Below the pieces are notes generated by a model. The model saw nothing but the letters and a program-made list of their open reading frames with translations, made no database searches and was not told where the DNA came from. Of a stretch of 64,000 bases of DNA, positions 44,517 through 52,558 are shown piece by piece (within the stretch, counting starts at the first letter, position 1; each line of letters starts with the position of its first letter). Source of the stretch: Tolumonas osonensis. Its GTDB lineage: Bacteria; Pseudomonadota; Gammaproteobacteria; Enterobacterales; Aeromonadaceae. The position numbers and the translations under genes are program-made. Where the stretch lies: positions 62,001-126,000 of the forward strand of contig NZ_JACHGR010000010.1 in assembly GCF_014202415.1 (NCBI RefSeq), given 5' to 3'.

Positions 44517-46158
44517 ATTGGGTCACTAATGCCAGCTTATTCTCACCATGGTACAGCTCGACCTGATTCCGGCCATTATTTTTGGCTTTATACAGCGCTA
44601 TATCCGCTCTGATCAGGACAGCGTCAGCCGCCAAATCATTTTCGGCTACACAGGAAATACCAAAACTCGCGGTGATCACGAGGGGGATAGTATCTGCGCC
44701 GGGTGGCAGAAAAGGGGTATCGTTTATCACGTGCTGTAGCTGCTCGGATCTTTTTCTGGCTTCCTGGGGATAGGTTTCCGGCAGGATGATGGCGAACTCT
44801 TCACCACCAATCCGTGCCAGAAAATCGGTTTTACGAATATGGTCGCGCAGACGCCAGGCAAATTCCGTCAGTACATGATCTCCCACCGGATGACCATAGG
44901 TGTCATTAATCCGTTTGAACCAGTCAATATCGACCATGATGATACTGAAGAAGTGCTGGTTTCGCAGAAAACTCCGGAATTCTTTGTGTAACCGTTGATC
45001 AAATGCGCGCCGGTTAGCGAGGCCGGTTAACGCGTCTGTTTCCGATAAATGGCGCAATTGCTGCTCTGCGGCCTCTCTTGCGAGGATTTCCCGGCTCAGA
45101 CGACGGTTTATCCGGTAAATCCAGGTTGCAATCCCTGCCAGTAACAAGGCAATAACGGAGGCTATTGTGGCAATACGCAGATAACGCAACAGATTGGGCT
45201 GATAGTCTTCCCTGTTATAGAGAAAAGCATTCAGTACCTGGTTATCGATGGCTCGGTTATGTTCTGTCATCACTTCGGCGATGCGCAACCAGCGGCCAGG
45301 ATTCATGTGGCCGATTGCAATGATGTCCGGTTGCATCAGATTCCGCATTGTTCGGGCCTCAAAACGCAGATGCTCCCGCGATTTCTGAGGTGCGTATTTG
45401 TTAATGATGATATCGATGATTTCTTCCGGATGAGCCATGGCATAGCGCCAGCCAGCCATGCTGGCCTGATAGAATGCGGCTACCTGATCGGGATTCTTCT
45501 GCAGTTCCGCCTGCGAGGTGAATAACACATCACCATAAAAATCAATCCCATAGGCTCGGGGATCAATTAAACGGTAAGGGATGCCTTTCTGTTCCAGCAG
45601 AAAAGGTTCATTAGTGACATAGCCATCATAGGCGTCGACCTGACCGTCAATCAGTGGTTGCAGATCAAAAATGGTTTGTATCAGGTTCAGTCTTTTCGGA
45701 TCAATGCCTTCCGCCCTGAATGGTTCGAGCAGCTCAAGACTTTCACTGAGCGGAAAAACGGTCATTAACCGTTTATCGGCCATATCATGAATATTTCTGA
45801 TACCGGATTTTTCCAGCACCAGCCAGCTGACGGCCGAATGCTGCAATGTCGCAGCAAGCGCCACGACCGGTTTACCATTCAGATAATCAAGTATCAGTCC
45901 GGAGTTGGAAATGCCGTATTGTGCATCTCCGCTCACCACTGCATCGACTGGTGAAACGAAAGAACCGTTATAACCATTAGGACGCAATGTGACATCCAGC
46001 CCGGCGGCCTTATAAAACCCTTTTTCCAGTGCGGCATAATAACCGGCGAACTGAAACTGATTGACCCATTTCAGCTGAACGACAACTTTCTCCGCTGCTG
46101 TGGAAGAGGTAATGAAACTGCTGAGTAACAGCAATGTTATCCACCGGAAAGCCGCCAT
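44515..46158 (-). CDS. Diguanylate cyclase with periplasmic NMT1/THI5-like sensor domain
   Basis: This 547-aa protein has four parts. A signal peptide (1-22) is followed by a periplasmic NMT1/THI5-like binding domain (about 24-310) with VVVQLKWVNQFQFAGYYAA and GISNSGLIL. A membrane helix (about 329-348) precedes a short coiled linker, and the GGDEF domain runs from about 370 to the end. The active motif GGEEF (451-455) and the inhibitory I-site RKTD (442-445) are both intact, so an active, feedback-inhibited c-di-GMP synthase is expected. NMT1/THI5-like domains bind pyrimidine thiamine precursors or alkane sulfonates; the ligand here is unknown. Confident on architecture. Confidence 0.9.
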   Translation of the reverse strand: MAAFRWITLLLLSSFITSSTAAEKVVVQLKWVNQFQFAGYYAALEKGFYKAAGLDVTLRPNGYNGSFVSPVDAVVSGDAQYGISNSGLILDYLNGKPVVALAATLQHSAVSWLVLEKSGIRNIHDMADKRLMTVFPLSESLELLEPFRAEGIDPKRLNLIQTIFDLQPLIDGQVDAYDGYVTNEPFLLEQKGIPYRLIDPRAYGIDFYGDVLFTSQAELQKNPDQVAAFYQASMAGWRYAMAHPEEIIDIIINKYAPQKSREHLRFEARTMRNLMQPDIIAIGHMNPGRWLRIAEVMTEHNRAIDNQVLNAFLYNREDYQPNLLRYLRIATIASVIALLLAGIATWIYRINRRLSREILAREAAEQQLRHLSETDALTGLANRRAFDQRLHKEFRSFLRNQHFFSIIMVDIDWFKRINDTYGHPVGDHVLTEFAWRLRDHIRKTDFLARIGGEEFAIILPETYPQEARKRSEQLQHVINDTPFLPPGADTIPLVITASFGISCVAENDLAADAVLIRADIALYKAKNNGRNQVELYHGENKLALVTQ

Positions 46159-46336
46159 CAGAAGATCCTTTTTGATTAAACGGTATATTCTTCACTGCCG
46201 GGAAGAAAATGCCTGCATTCCTTTTCTAATAGTGTAGATAGTGGCACGAGATCGCGGGAAGGATACACACTAATTATGGCCAAGCGTCATATGGGTTATA
46301 CCTAATTGCGATTCGATTGGGTATTTTTATTTGAAG

Positions 46337-46352
46337 TGTGATCTGTATCACT
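46337..46352 (+). promoter_or_regulatory. CRP site 1 upstream of mtlA
   Basis: TGTGATCTGTATCACT matches TGTGA-N6-TCACA in nine of ten core positions, with AAG before it. It is the best CRP-like site in the window and fits catabolite control of mannitol uptake. Confidence 0.82.
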
Positions 46353-46381
46353 TAGTTGTGATGGGCGACTCAATCAGTAAA

Positions 46382-46397
46382 GGTGACAGCGATCACA
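46382..46397 (+). promoter_or_regulatory. CRP site 2 upstream of mtlA
   Basis: GGTGACAGCGATCACA matches nine of ten core positions of TGTGA-N6-TCACA. It lies 45 bp from site 1 centre to centre, about four helical turns. Confidence 0.75.
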
Positions 46398-46455
46398 AAA
46401 AGTGGGGAGTTGCGTGCGTTATGGTTACAAAATCACCGACTAACCGGTCATTTTG

Positions 46456-46471
46456 TGTGATCGGGATCACG
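46456..46471 (+). promoter_or_regulatory. CRP site 3 upstream of mtlA
   Basis: TGTGATCGGGATCACG matches nine of ten core positions of the CRP consensus. It is 74 bp from site 2 and 168 bp from the mtlA start. E. coli mtlA also has several CRP sites. Confidence 0.75.
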
Positions 46472-46638
46472 TCAAAAACCAAGGAGGGGTCGTGATTAAT
46501 TGATGCGTCTCACAAAACCCCCCGTTCTCAACCCGATTTCCGTAGAAAGTGGTAGATTTATTCATGAGACAACAAATCACGGATCGGCAAATCCGTTACC
46601 ACAATCCACCATTAATCAGGCATCGAACGGGGTGTTTT

Positions 46639-48555
46639 ATGCTATCACCAGATACCAAGGTCAAGATACAAAATTTTGGCCGTTTTCTCTCCAACATGGT
46701 TATGCCCAACATTGGCGCATTTATCGCGTGGGGGTTTATTACCGCATTATTTATTCCAACAGGCTGGCTGCCGAATGAAACGTTAGCCAAACTGGTTGGC
46801 CCGATGATTATGTACCTGCTGCCACTGCTGATCGGTTATACCGGCGGTAAACTGGTTGGCGGCGAACGTGGCGCTGTGGTTGGTGCTGTAACCACCATGG
46901 GCGTGATCGTAGGTACTGATATCCCAATGTTCATGGGCGCGATGATGGCTGGTCCGCTGGGCGGCTGGACTATCAAACGCTTTGACCGCATGATTGACGG
47001 TAAAGTCAAGAGCGGTTTCGAAATGCTGGTTAACAACTTCTCTGCCGGTATTATCGGTATGTTGTTGGCAATGCTGGCATTCTTCCTGATCGGTCCGTTT
47101 GTAAAAGGTATGTCTGCTGCGCTGGCGGCTGGTGTAGGTTTCCTGGTTGAAAACAGCCTGTTACCGCTGACCTCTATCTTCGTTGAACCTGCGAAAATCC
47201 TGTTCCTGAATAACGCAATCAACCACGGTATCTTCTCGCCACTGGGTATTCAGCAGGCCACTGAACATGGCAAGTCCATCTTCTTCCTGATTGAAGCGAA
47301 CCCGGGCCCTGGTTTCGGTATTCTGCTGGCGTACATGATGTTTGGTCGTGGTAACGCTAAACAGTCTGCTGCCGGTGCGTCTATCATTCACTTCCTGGGT
47401 GGTATCCACGAGATCTACTTCCCGTACGTGCTGATGAACCCACGTCTGATTCTGGCGGTTATTGCTGGTGGTATGACTGGTGTGTTCACTCTGACTATGT
47501 TCAACGCAGGCCTGGTATCTCCGGCATCACCTGGTTCTATCTTCGCTGTGCTGCTGATGACGCCAAAAGATTCTATTCTGGGTGTTCTGTGTTCCGTAAC
47601 CGCAGCAACAGCAGTGTCATTCCTGGTGGCTTCTGTATTCGTACGTGCCCAAGGTGCTAACACCAAAGATGAGCTGGATGAAGCTACCCGTAAAATGAAG
47701 AGCATGAAACAGGGTAATGCTGCTGTTTCAACTGCTGCCAATGATGATGGCCATTCTCCACTGACTGCAAAACACATCGTTGTTGCTTGTGACGCCGGTA
47801 TGGGTTCAAGCGCCATGGGTGCCAGCATGCTGCGGAAGAAAATTGAAAAAGCAGGTCTGCCAATTACTGTGGTAAACCAGGCTATCAACAATCTGGATGA
47901 CAAAGCGGATATCGTGATTACGCATCGTGACCTGACTGACCGTGCAAAACGTCATGCGCCACATGCACAGCATATTTCGCTGAACAACTTCCTGGACAAT
48001 CAGCTGTATGACAATCTGATCACCCGCTTGCAGGAGGCAAGCGAAGGTCGCCGCCCAAAGGCGGTAGCCGCTAACGAAGACGCTTATCGTGGTGAGAATA
48101 TGAGTCCGGCGCTGTTCACCTTGGGTAAAGAACACATTTGCCTGGGTCTGAAAGCGAGCACCAAAGAAGAAGCGATTCGTAAAGCAGGTGAAATGCTGGT
48201 AGCTAACGGCTGTGTTGAACCTGAATATATTGATGCGATGTTAGAACGTGAAAAACTGGTATCAACTTATCTGGGTGAATCCATCGCTGTTCCGCATGGC
48301 ACGATTGAATCAAAAGATAAGGTAAAGAAAACCGGTATCGTGATCTGCCAATACCCTGAAGGTGTGCAGTTCGGTCCGGAAAAAGATGAAGTGGCTCGTC
48401 TGGTGATTGGTATTGCAGCCCGTAACGATGAACACCTGCAAGTGATCAACAACCTGACCTGCACTCTGGATGATCCATCGCTGATCGAGCGTCTGGCAAC
48501 CACCACGGATGTGAAGTTCGTGCTGGAACTGCTCAGTGGTCAACGCGCAGCATGA
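46639..48555 (+). CDS. mtlA: Mannitol PTS permease EIICBA
   Basis: This 638-aa fused permease (E. coli 637 aa) imports mannitol and phosphorylates it to mannitol 1-phosphate. EIIC (about 1-340) begins KIQNFGRFLSNMVMPNIGAF and contains GGIHEIYFPYVLMNP. EIIB carries the phosphocysteine Cys384 (VACDAGMGSS). EIIA carries the phosphohistidine His553 (AVPHGTIESKD). The start is the ATG at 46639; the frame is open to a GTG at 46549, but those 30 residues have no counterpart. It is first in mtlA-mtlD-mtlR. High confidence. Confidence 0.97.
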   Translation: MLSPDTKVKIQNFGRFLSNMVMPNIGAFIAWGFITALFIPTGWLPNETLAKLVGPMIMYLLPLLIGYTGGKLVGGERGAVVGAVTTMGVIVGTDIPMFMGAMMAGPLGGWTIKRFDRMIDGKVKSGFEMLVNNFSAGIIGMLLAMLAFFLIGPFVKGMSAALAAGVGFLVENSLLPLTSIFVEPAKILFLNNAINHGIFSPLGIQQATEHGKSIFFLIEANPGPGFGILLAYMMFGRGNAKQSAAGASIIHFLGGIHEIYFPYVLMNPRLILAVIAGGMTGVFTLTMFNAGLVSPASPGSIFAVLLMTPKDSILGVLCSVTAATAVSFLVASVFVRAQGANTKDELDEATRKMKSMKQGNAAVSTAANDDGHSPLTAKHIVVACDAGMGSSAMGASMLRKKIEKAGLPITVVNQAINNLDDKADIVITHRDLTDRAKRHAPHAQHISLNNFLDNQLYDNLITRLQEASEGRRPKAVAANEDAYRGENMSPALFTLGKEHICLGLKASTKEEAIRKAGEMLVANGCVEPEYIDAMLEREKLVSTYLGESIAVPHGTIESKDKVKKTGIVICQYPEGVQFGPEKDEVARLVIGIAARNDEHLQVINNLTCTLDDPSLIERLATTTDVKFVLELLSGQRAA

Positions 48556-48561
48556 TAGCAG

Positions 48562-48586
48562 GAAGGCCACCCCGGTGGCCTTCTTT
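48562..48586 (+). terminator. Intercistronic hairpin between mtlA and mtlD
   Basis: GAAGGCCACC (48562-48571) and GGTGGCCTTC (48574-48583) are exact inverse copies; the central CCCC/GG forms the loop. Only three T bases follow, so it is probably a partial attenuator or RNase barrier that lowers mtlD relative to mtlA. Confidence 0.65.
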
Positions 48587-48612
48587 ACCCCGGATCGAAG
48601 GAGTTATATAAG

Positions 48613-49764
48613 ATGAAAGCATTACATTTTGGCGCTGGAAATATTGGTCGCGGTTTCATTGGTAAATTACTGGCGGAGTCAGATGCAGAAGTAACATTTG
48701 CCGACGCGAATACACAGCTGGTTGATCAGCTGAATCATTCCCAGGAATATCATGTCCGGGTGGTGGGTGATACCCAGCATACCGATGTTATCCGTCACAT
48801 TGCCGCTGTTCAGGCGAACAGTGATGATGTAATTAGTCAGATCGTTAAAGCGGATATTATTACGACTGCTGTCGGACCACAGGTTCTGGCGAAAATTGCC
48901 GCAACGATTGCGAAAGGCCTGCAACTTCGGTTTGAACAGGGCAACCATACACCGGTGAATATTATTGCCTGTGAAAATATGGTTCGCGGCACCAGCCAGT
49001 TAAAACAGGCTGTATTAGCCGAACTGCCACAGCAATACCATGATCTGTTAGAGCAGTATGTTGGTTTCGTTGATTCTGCGGTGGATCGTATTGTTCCTCC
49101 GGCTGCAGCCAACGACGAAGATCCGCTGGCAGTAACAGTAGAAAGTTTCAGTGAATGGATTGTCGATAAAAATCAGTTCAAGGGTGATATTCCGCCGGTA
49201 CAGGGCATGGAACTGACTGACAATCTGCTTGCCTATGTGGAACGCAAGCTGTTTACGCTGAATACCGGCCACATTGTGACGGCCTATTTGGGTAAACTGG
49301 CGGGTTATAAAACGATCCGTGAAGCGATTGCTGATGAGGCCATTCAGAATACCGTGCGCCAGGCAATGCAGCAGAGCGGTGAAGTGCTGGTGAATCGTTA
49401 CGGCTTTGATCGTCAATTGCATCATGCTTATATCGAGAAAATCCTGACCCGTTTTGCGAACCCATATCTGGTGGATGAAATTGATCGTGTCGGCCGTCAG
49501 CCACTGCGTAAACTGGGCGCGGAAGATCGTCTGGTCAAGCCGCTTCTGGGTACGCTGGAATACGGTTTACCTAATGACGCGCTATTGAAAGGAATTGCGG
49601 CAGCATTACATTACCGGAATGCTGACGATCCTCAGGCCGTAGAGTTACAGGGCTGGATCGAGCAGGAAGGTGTCGAGGCTGCGTTATTACGCGCTACCGG
49701 TCTGAAAGCAGACGAGCCTTGTGTGGCTACCATTGTGGCTGAATATCAGCGCATGGCTCAGTGA
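48613..49764 (+). CDS. mtlD: Mannitol-1-phosphate 5-dehydrogenase
   Basis: This 383-aa NAD-dependent polyol dehydrogenase (E. coli 382 aa) converts mannitol 1-phosphate to fructose 6-phosphate. The N-terminal Rossmann motif is [16 protein letters not shown], followed by [27 protein letters not shown] and the catalytic-domain block [24 protein letters not shown] with the conserved lysine region. GAAGGAG lies upstream of the ATG. It is second in the mannitol operon and ends at a strong hairpin. High confidence. Confidence 0.97.
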   Translation: MKALHFGAGNIGRGFIGKLLAESDAEVTFADANTQLVDQLNHSQEYHVRVVGDTQHTDVIRHIAAVQANSDDVISQIVKADIITTAVGPQVLAKIAATIAKGLQLRFEQGNHTPVNIIACENMVRGTSQLKQAVLAELPQQYHDLLEQYVGFVDSAVDRIVPPAAANDEDPLAVTVESFSEWIVDKNQFKGDIPPVQGMELTDNLLAYVERKLFTLNTGHIVTAYLGKLAGYKTIREAIADEAIQNTVRQAMQQSGEVLVNRYGFDRQLHHAYIEKILTRFANPYLVDEIDRVGRQPLRKLGAEDRLVKPLLGTLEYGLPNDALLKGIAAALHYRNADDPQAVELQGWIEQEGVEAALLRATGLKADEPCVATIVAEYQRMAQ

Positions 49765-49771
49765 TACACAG

Positions 49772-49797
49772 AAAAGAGAGGCTATGGCCTCTCTTTT
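49772..49797 (+). terminator. Terminator after mtlD
   Basis: AAAAGAGAGGC (49772-49782), TATG loop and GCCTCTCTTTT (49787-49797) form a perfect 11-bp stem whose 3' arm ends in T bases. It probably reduces read-through into mtlR. Confidence 0.82.
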
Positions 49798-49886
49798 CTC
49801 GTTTATAGTTCAAGCAAATTATAACAATTAAGAATAGATAGCAGCACTGGATCAGGTTTTCGGGTTTCCACATAAGATTACATAAT

Positions 49887-50423
49887 ATGAATAAAGTTAA
49901 GATTCCAACCTATCAGGAGGACGCAGTATTTGAACGTCTGACTGAACCGGAGAACCCCCGAGGGTTCTTCATTGAAGTTGTTGATATGCTGGAAGACGCT
50001 GTTGATCAATTGATGCGACGTGCTTTCCGTCAGGAAGAGTATGCGGTGAAATATGCGATTGAACCGCTGCTGAATGGCAAAGGTCCGCTGGCTGATCTCA
50101 ATATTCGTTTAAAGCTTATTTTTGCATTGGGGCTGATTTCTTACGAAGTCTCTCAGGATATCGAACGCTTCATTCGCCTGCGGGATTTCCTGGTGAATGA
50201 TATTCATGATCACCGCTTTGGTGAAGAGTGTGTCAAAGAACATCTTAACCGCTTACACAGTCTGCAGAATATCAGCATGATGCAAATTGATGAGCCGGTC
50301 GATAACGGCGATCCAATGCTTTTACAGTTACAGCTTAATCGCCGTGACCAGGTGATCCGTTCCGCATTATTGCTGGCAGTGTCATCCGTATTATCTGAAT
50401 TAGGCAAAGACAGTCCTATTTAA
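49887..50423 (+). CDS. mtlR: Mannitol operon repressor MtlR
   Basis: This 178-aa all-helical MtlR/MltR-family protein controls mannitol genes. Family blocks are PRGFFIEVVDMLEDAVDQLMRRAF, LNGKGPLADLNIRLKLIFALGLIS and FIRLRDFLVNDIHDHRFGE. It has no classical DNA-binding motif, and family members may act through protein partners. It lies 122 bp beyond mtlD past a terminator, so separate, low-level expression is likely. The start at 49887 has no strong ribosome site. High confidence on family. Confidence 0.92.
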   Translation: MNKVKIPTYQEDAVFERLTEPENPRGFFIEVVDMLEDAVDQLMRRAFRQEEYAVKYAIEPLLNGKGPLADLNIRLKLIFALGLISYEVSQDIERFIRLRDFLVNDIHDHRFGEECVKEHLNRLHSLQNISMMQIDEPVDNGDPMLLQLQLNRRDQVIRSALLLAVSSVLSELGKDSPI

Positions 50424-50444
50424 ACCGGCCACCATTGCGAGAAC

Positions 50445-50477
50445 AAAGCTCCGCAGCAACGCTGACGGAGCTTTTTT
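50445..50477 (+). terminator. Intrinsic terminator after mtlR
   Basis: AAAGCTCCG (50445-50453) pairs with CGGAGCTTT (50466-50474), with an inner CAGC/GCTG stem, and six T bases at 50472-50477. It ends the mannitol operon. Confidence 0.88.
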
Positions 50478-50556
50478 ATATCTGGCAAATCAATGTCTCC
50501 ACCTGTGTAAGCATGGGTAACCTGCTGAAATAAGCCGGCTGTTTGATATGAAAAAA

Positions 50557-50585
50557 AACGCCACAGCTATTGCTGCGGCGTTTTT
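50557..50585. terminator. Bidirectional terminator-like hairpin
   Basis: AACGCC-A-CAGC, TATT loop and GCTG-C-GGCGTT make a stem at 50557-50582. Eight A bases precede it and five T bases end it, so it could terminate on both strands. Confidence 0.72.
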
Positions 50586-50663
50586 GCGATTAGAAAGCCA
50601 GATCCATTCTGCATATTGCTGACACAGGTGAAAGCTCAGCAAACCACTATGACATCAACGAAA

Positions 50664-50694
50664 AGACACAGCGTAATCTGTGTCTGACGTTTTT
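50664..50694 (+). terminator. Terminator-like hairpin AGACACAG/CTGTGTCT
   Basis: This perfect 8-bp stem with a 6-nt loop (50664-50685) is followed by GACG and five T bases. It has no coding gene directly upstream, and so could be the 3' end of a small RNA from the mtlR-fruA gap. Confidence 0.6.
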
Positions 50695-50733
50695 CCTTTG
50701 TCCCCGGTTTCTTTCACCTGCTTGTCAGAAAGC

Positions 50734-50760
50734 AAAAAGCCCCGGCTTATTCAGCCGGGG
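50734..50760 (-). terminator. Intrinsic terminator of fruBKA
   Basis: On the minus strand CCCCGGCT (50760-50753), GAATA loop and AGCCGGGG (50747-50740) are followed by CTTTTTG (50740-50733). It lies 51 bp past the fruA stop. Confidence 0.85.
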
Positions 50761-50810
50761 AGGGGGGCACACAAAAATGGAGGGAGCTAGTTCCATTTGT
50801 GATGAAACAA

Positions 50811-52547
50811 TTAAGCTTCCTGAGTTTCCATTGCTGGTTTCAGCATGGCATACATCAGGCCAGTCAGTGCAGTACCTGCAGCGATAGCAACCAGATACAT
50901 CAGTACGTTACCAACCGCATTCGGGATAGCCAGTACGAACAGACCACCGTGTGGAGCCATCAGGGTGCAACCGAACAGCATAGACAGAGCACCAGTCAGT
51001 GCGCCACCAGCCATGGTTGACGGAATAACACGCATTGGGTCACGCGCTGCGAATGGGATGGCACCTTCAGAGATGAAGCACAGACCCAGAACGAAAGAGG
51101 CTTTACCTGCTTCACGTTCAGATTCAGTGAATTTGTTACGGGCAACGAAAGTCGCCAGACCCATACCCAGCGCAGGCACCATACCAGCAGCCATGATGGC
51201 AGCCATTGGCAGGTAAGACTGGGAAGCCAGCAGACCAACACCAAAGGTGTAAGCCGCTTTGTTTACCGGACCACCCAGGTCGAAGCACATCATCGCGCCC
51301 AGCAGGATACCCAGCAGAACAGCGTTCGCAGAGGTCATGCCAGCCAGGAAGTTAGTCAGGCCAGTCATTGCAGCAGAAACCGGGCCACCAACGATGTAGA
51401 TCATAACCAGACCGGTGATCAAGCTGGCAATCAGCGGGATGATCAGGATTGGTTTCAGCGCTTCCATGGTTTGAGGCAGTTTTACGTTATCAGCAACAAA
51501 TTTAGCGCTGTAACCAGCCAGGAAACCGGCAACGATACCGCCTAAGAAGCCAGCGCCCAAAGAGCTTGCCAGCATACCGCCGATCAGACCTGGAGCCAGA
51601 CCTGGACGGTCAGCGATAGAGAACGCAATGAAACCAGCCAGAATCGGAACCATCAGCGCGAACGCGGAAGCACCACCGATCTGCATCAGTGCAGCGGCCA
51701 GAGTACCTTGTTCTTTAAATGCTTCGATACCGAACACGAAAGACAGCGCAATCAACAGACCGCCTGCAACAACCAGTGGCAGCATGTGAGAAACACCGGT
51801 CATTAAGTGTTTGTAGACACCTGGCAATTCAGCTTTACCTGAATGAGCCGCAGCAGCAGTTGCCCCACCCTGGAATACGTTCTGGGTTGCCAGCGCGTTG
51901 TCCATTTCCTGAGCAGTCTTTTTCAGTGCTGCGCCGGTGCTGGTTTTGTACAGTTTTTTGCCTGCGAAACGAGACAGATCCAGTTCGATATCTGCAGCGA
52001 TGATAACAATATCAGCCTGCGCGATTTCGTCAGCAGTCAGTGCGTTTTTAGCACCAACAGAGCCGCGAGTTTCGACTTTGATCCAGTAACCACGTTTTTT
52101 CGCCTCTTCTTCCAGTGCTTCGGCAGCCATAAAAGTATGGGCAACCCCTGTTGGACAGGCGGTTATAGCAACGATACGTTTGCTCATTGGGGACACCTTG
52201 GGTTTCTCTTGGGTTTGCTGAGAAGCAACCGCCTCAGCTGACGTCACTGTCGCTGCTGCGGCTGCCGTTTGTAAGAAAGCTTTTGCGTCCGGGATTGCAT
52301 CCATTACACCTGCCTGGTAAACGCGTTTACCGGTGAAACGGGCGATATCAATGTTGTCGCCGGCAATAACGACCAGATCTGCAGTGCTGATTTCGTCTAC
52401 AGTCAGTAATTTTGCTGGTTCAATGTTGTTATGACATTCAACAACGGCATTCCAACCCAGGGAGGCAGCCGCTTTTTCCAGAAGACCTGCGGCGATAACA
52501 CTGTTGGCAATGCCACTCGGACAAGAGGTGACAATTACAATATTCAT
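50811..52547 (-). CDS. fruA: Fructose PTS permease EIIB'BC
   Basis: This 578-aa permease (E. coli 563 aa) imports fructose as fructose 1-phosphate. It has two tandem EIIB domains, the first with TSCPSGIANS (Cys9) and the second with ITACPTGVAHTFMAAEAL (the active phosphocysteine). The C-terminal membrane EIIC domain runs from about 240 to 575, with GGAMMCFDLGGPVNKAAY-type block MMCFDLGGPVNKAAY and FISEGAIPFAARDP. It is last in fruB-fruK-fruA, 11 bp after fruK. High confidence. Confidence 0.96.
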   Translation of the reverse strand: MNIVIVTSCPSGIANSVIAAGLLEKAAASLGWNAVVECHNNIEPAKLLTVDEISTADLVVIAGDNIDIARFTGKRVYQAGVMDAIPDAKAFLQTAAAAATVTSAEAVASQQTQEKPKVSPMSKRIVAITACPTGVAHTFMAAEALEEEAKKRGYWIKVETRGSVGAKNALTADEIAQADIVIIAADIELDLSRFAGKKLYKTSTGAALKKTAQEMDNALATQNVFQGGATAAAAHSGKAELPGVYKHLMTGVSHMLPLVVAGGLLIALSFVFGIEAFKEQGTLAAALMQIGGASAFALMVPILAGFIAFSIADRPGLAPGLIGGMLASSLGAGFLGGIVAGFLAGYSAKFVADNVKLPQTMEALKPILIIPLIASLITGLVMIYIVGGPVSAAMTGLTNFLAGMTSANAVLLGILLGAMMCFDLGGPVNKAAYTFGVGLLASQSYLPMAAIMAAGMVPALGMGLATFVARNKFTESEREAGKASFVLGLCFISEGAIPFAARDPMRVIPSTMAGGALTGALSMLFGCTLMAPHGGLFVLAIPNAVGNVLMYLVAIAAGTALTGLMYAMLKPAMETQEA

Positions 52548-52558
52548 ATGTTTATTCC

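Larger units (their letters stand above)
46159..46638. promoter_or_regulatory. mtlA upstream region
   Basis: These 480 bp hold the mannitol operon control region. The left ~160 bp (promoter side of the cyclase gene) show nothing recognisable. From 46337 to 46471 there are three CRP-like sites. A strong Shine-Dalgarno-like AAGGAGGGG lies at 46481-46489, and from there ~150 bp of leader runs to the mtlA start. In other gammaproteobacteria this leader is a target of an antisense RNA (MtlS); no such gene can be proven by eye here. Confidence 0.6.
50478..50733. other. Hairpin-rich intergenic stretch between mtlR and fruA, possible small RNA
   Basis: No protein gene is visible. The stretch holds a hairpin at 50557-50582 (AACGCC/GGCGTT with inner CAGC/GCTG, then T bases) and one at 50664-50685 (AGACACAG/CTGTGTCT, then TTTTT at 50690-50694). 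A long-range pairing links CACCTGTGTAAGC at 50500-50512 with 50618-50630 (12 of 13), and a crossing match links 50480-50486 with 50597-50603. Such ordered structure, ending in a terminator, could be a small RNA or a long 3' end. No promoter is proven. Confidence 0.5.

Noticed and set aside
46500-46778. 92-codon frame overlapping the mtlA start
   Set aside because: Its body overlaps mtlA in another phase and looks non-protein-like. I keep only the upstream Shine-Dalgarno sequence as an observation.
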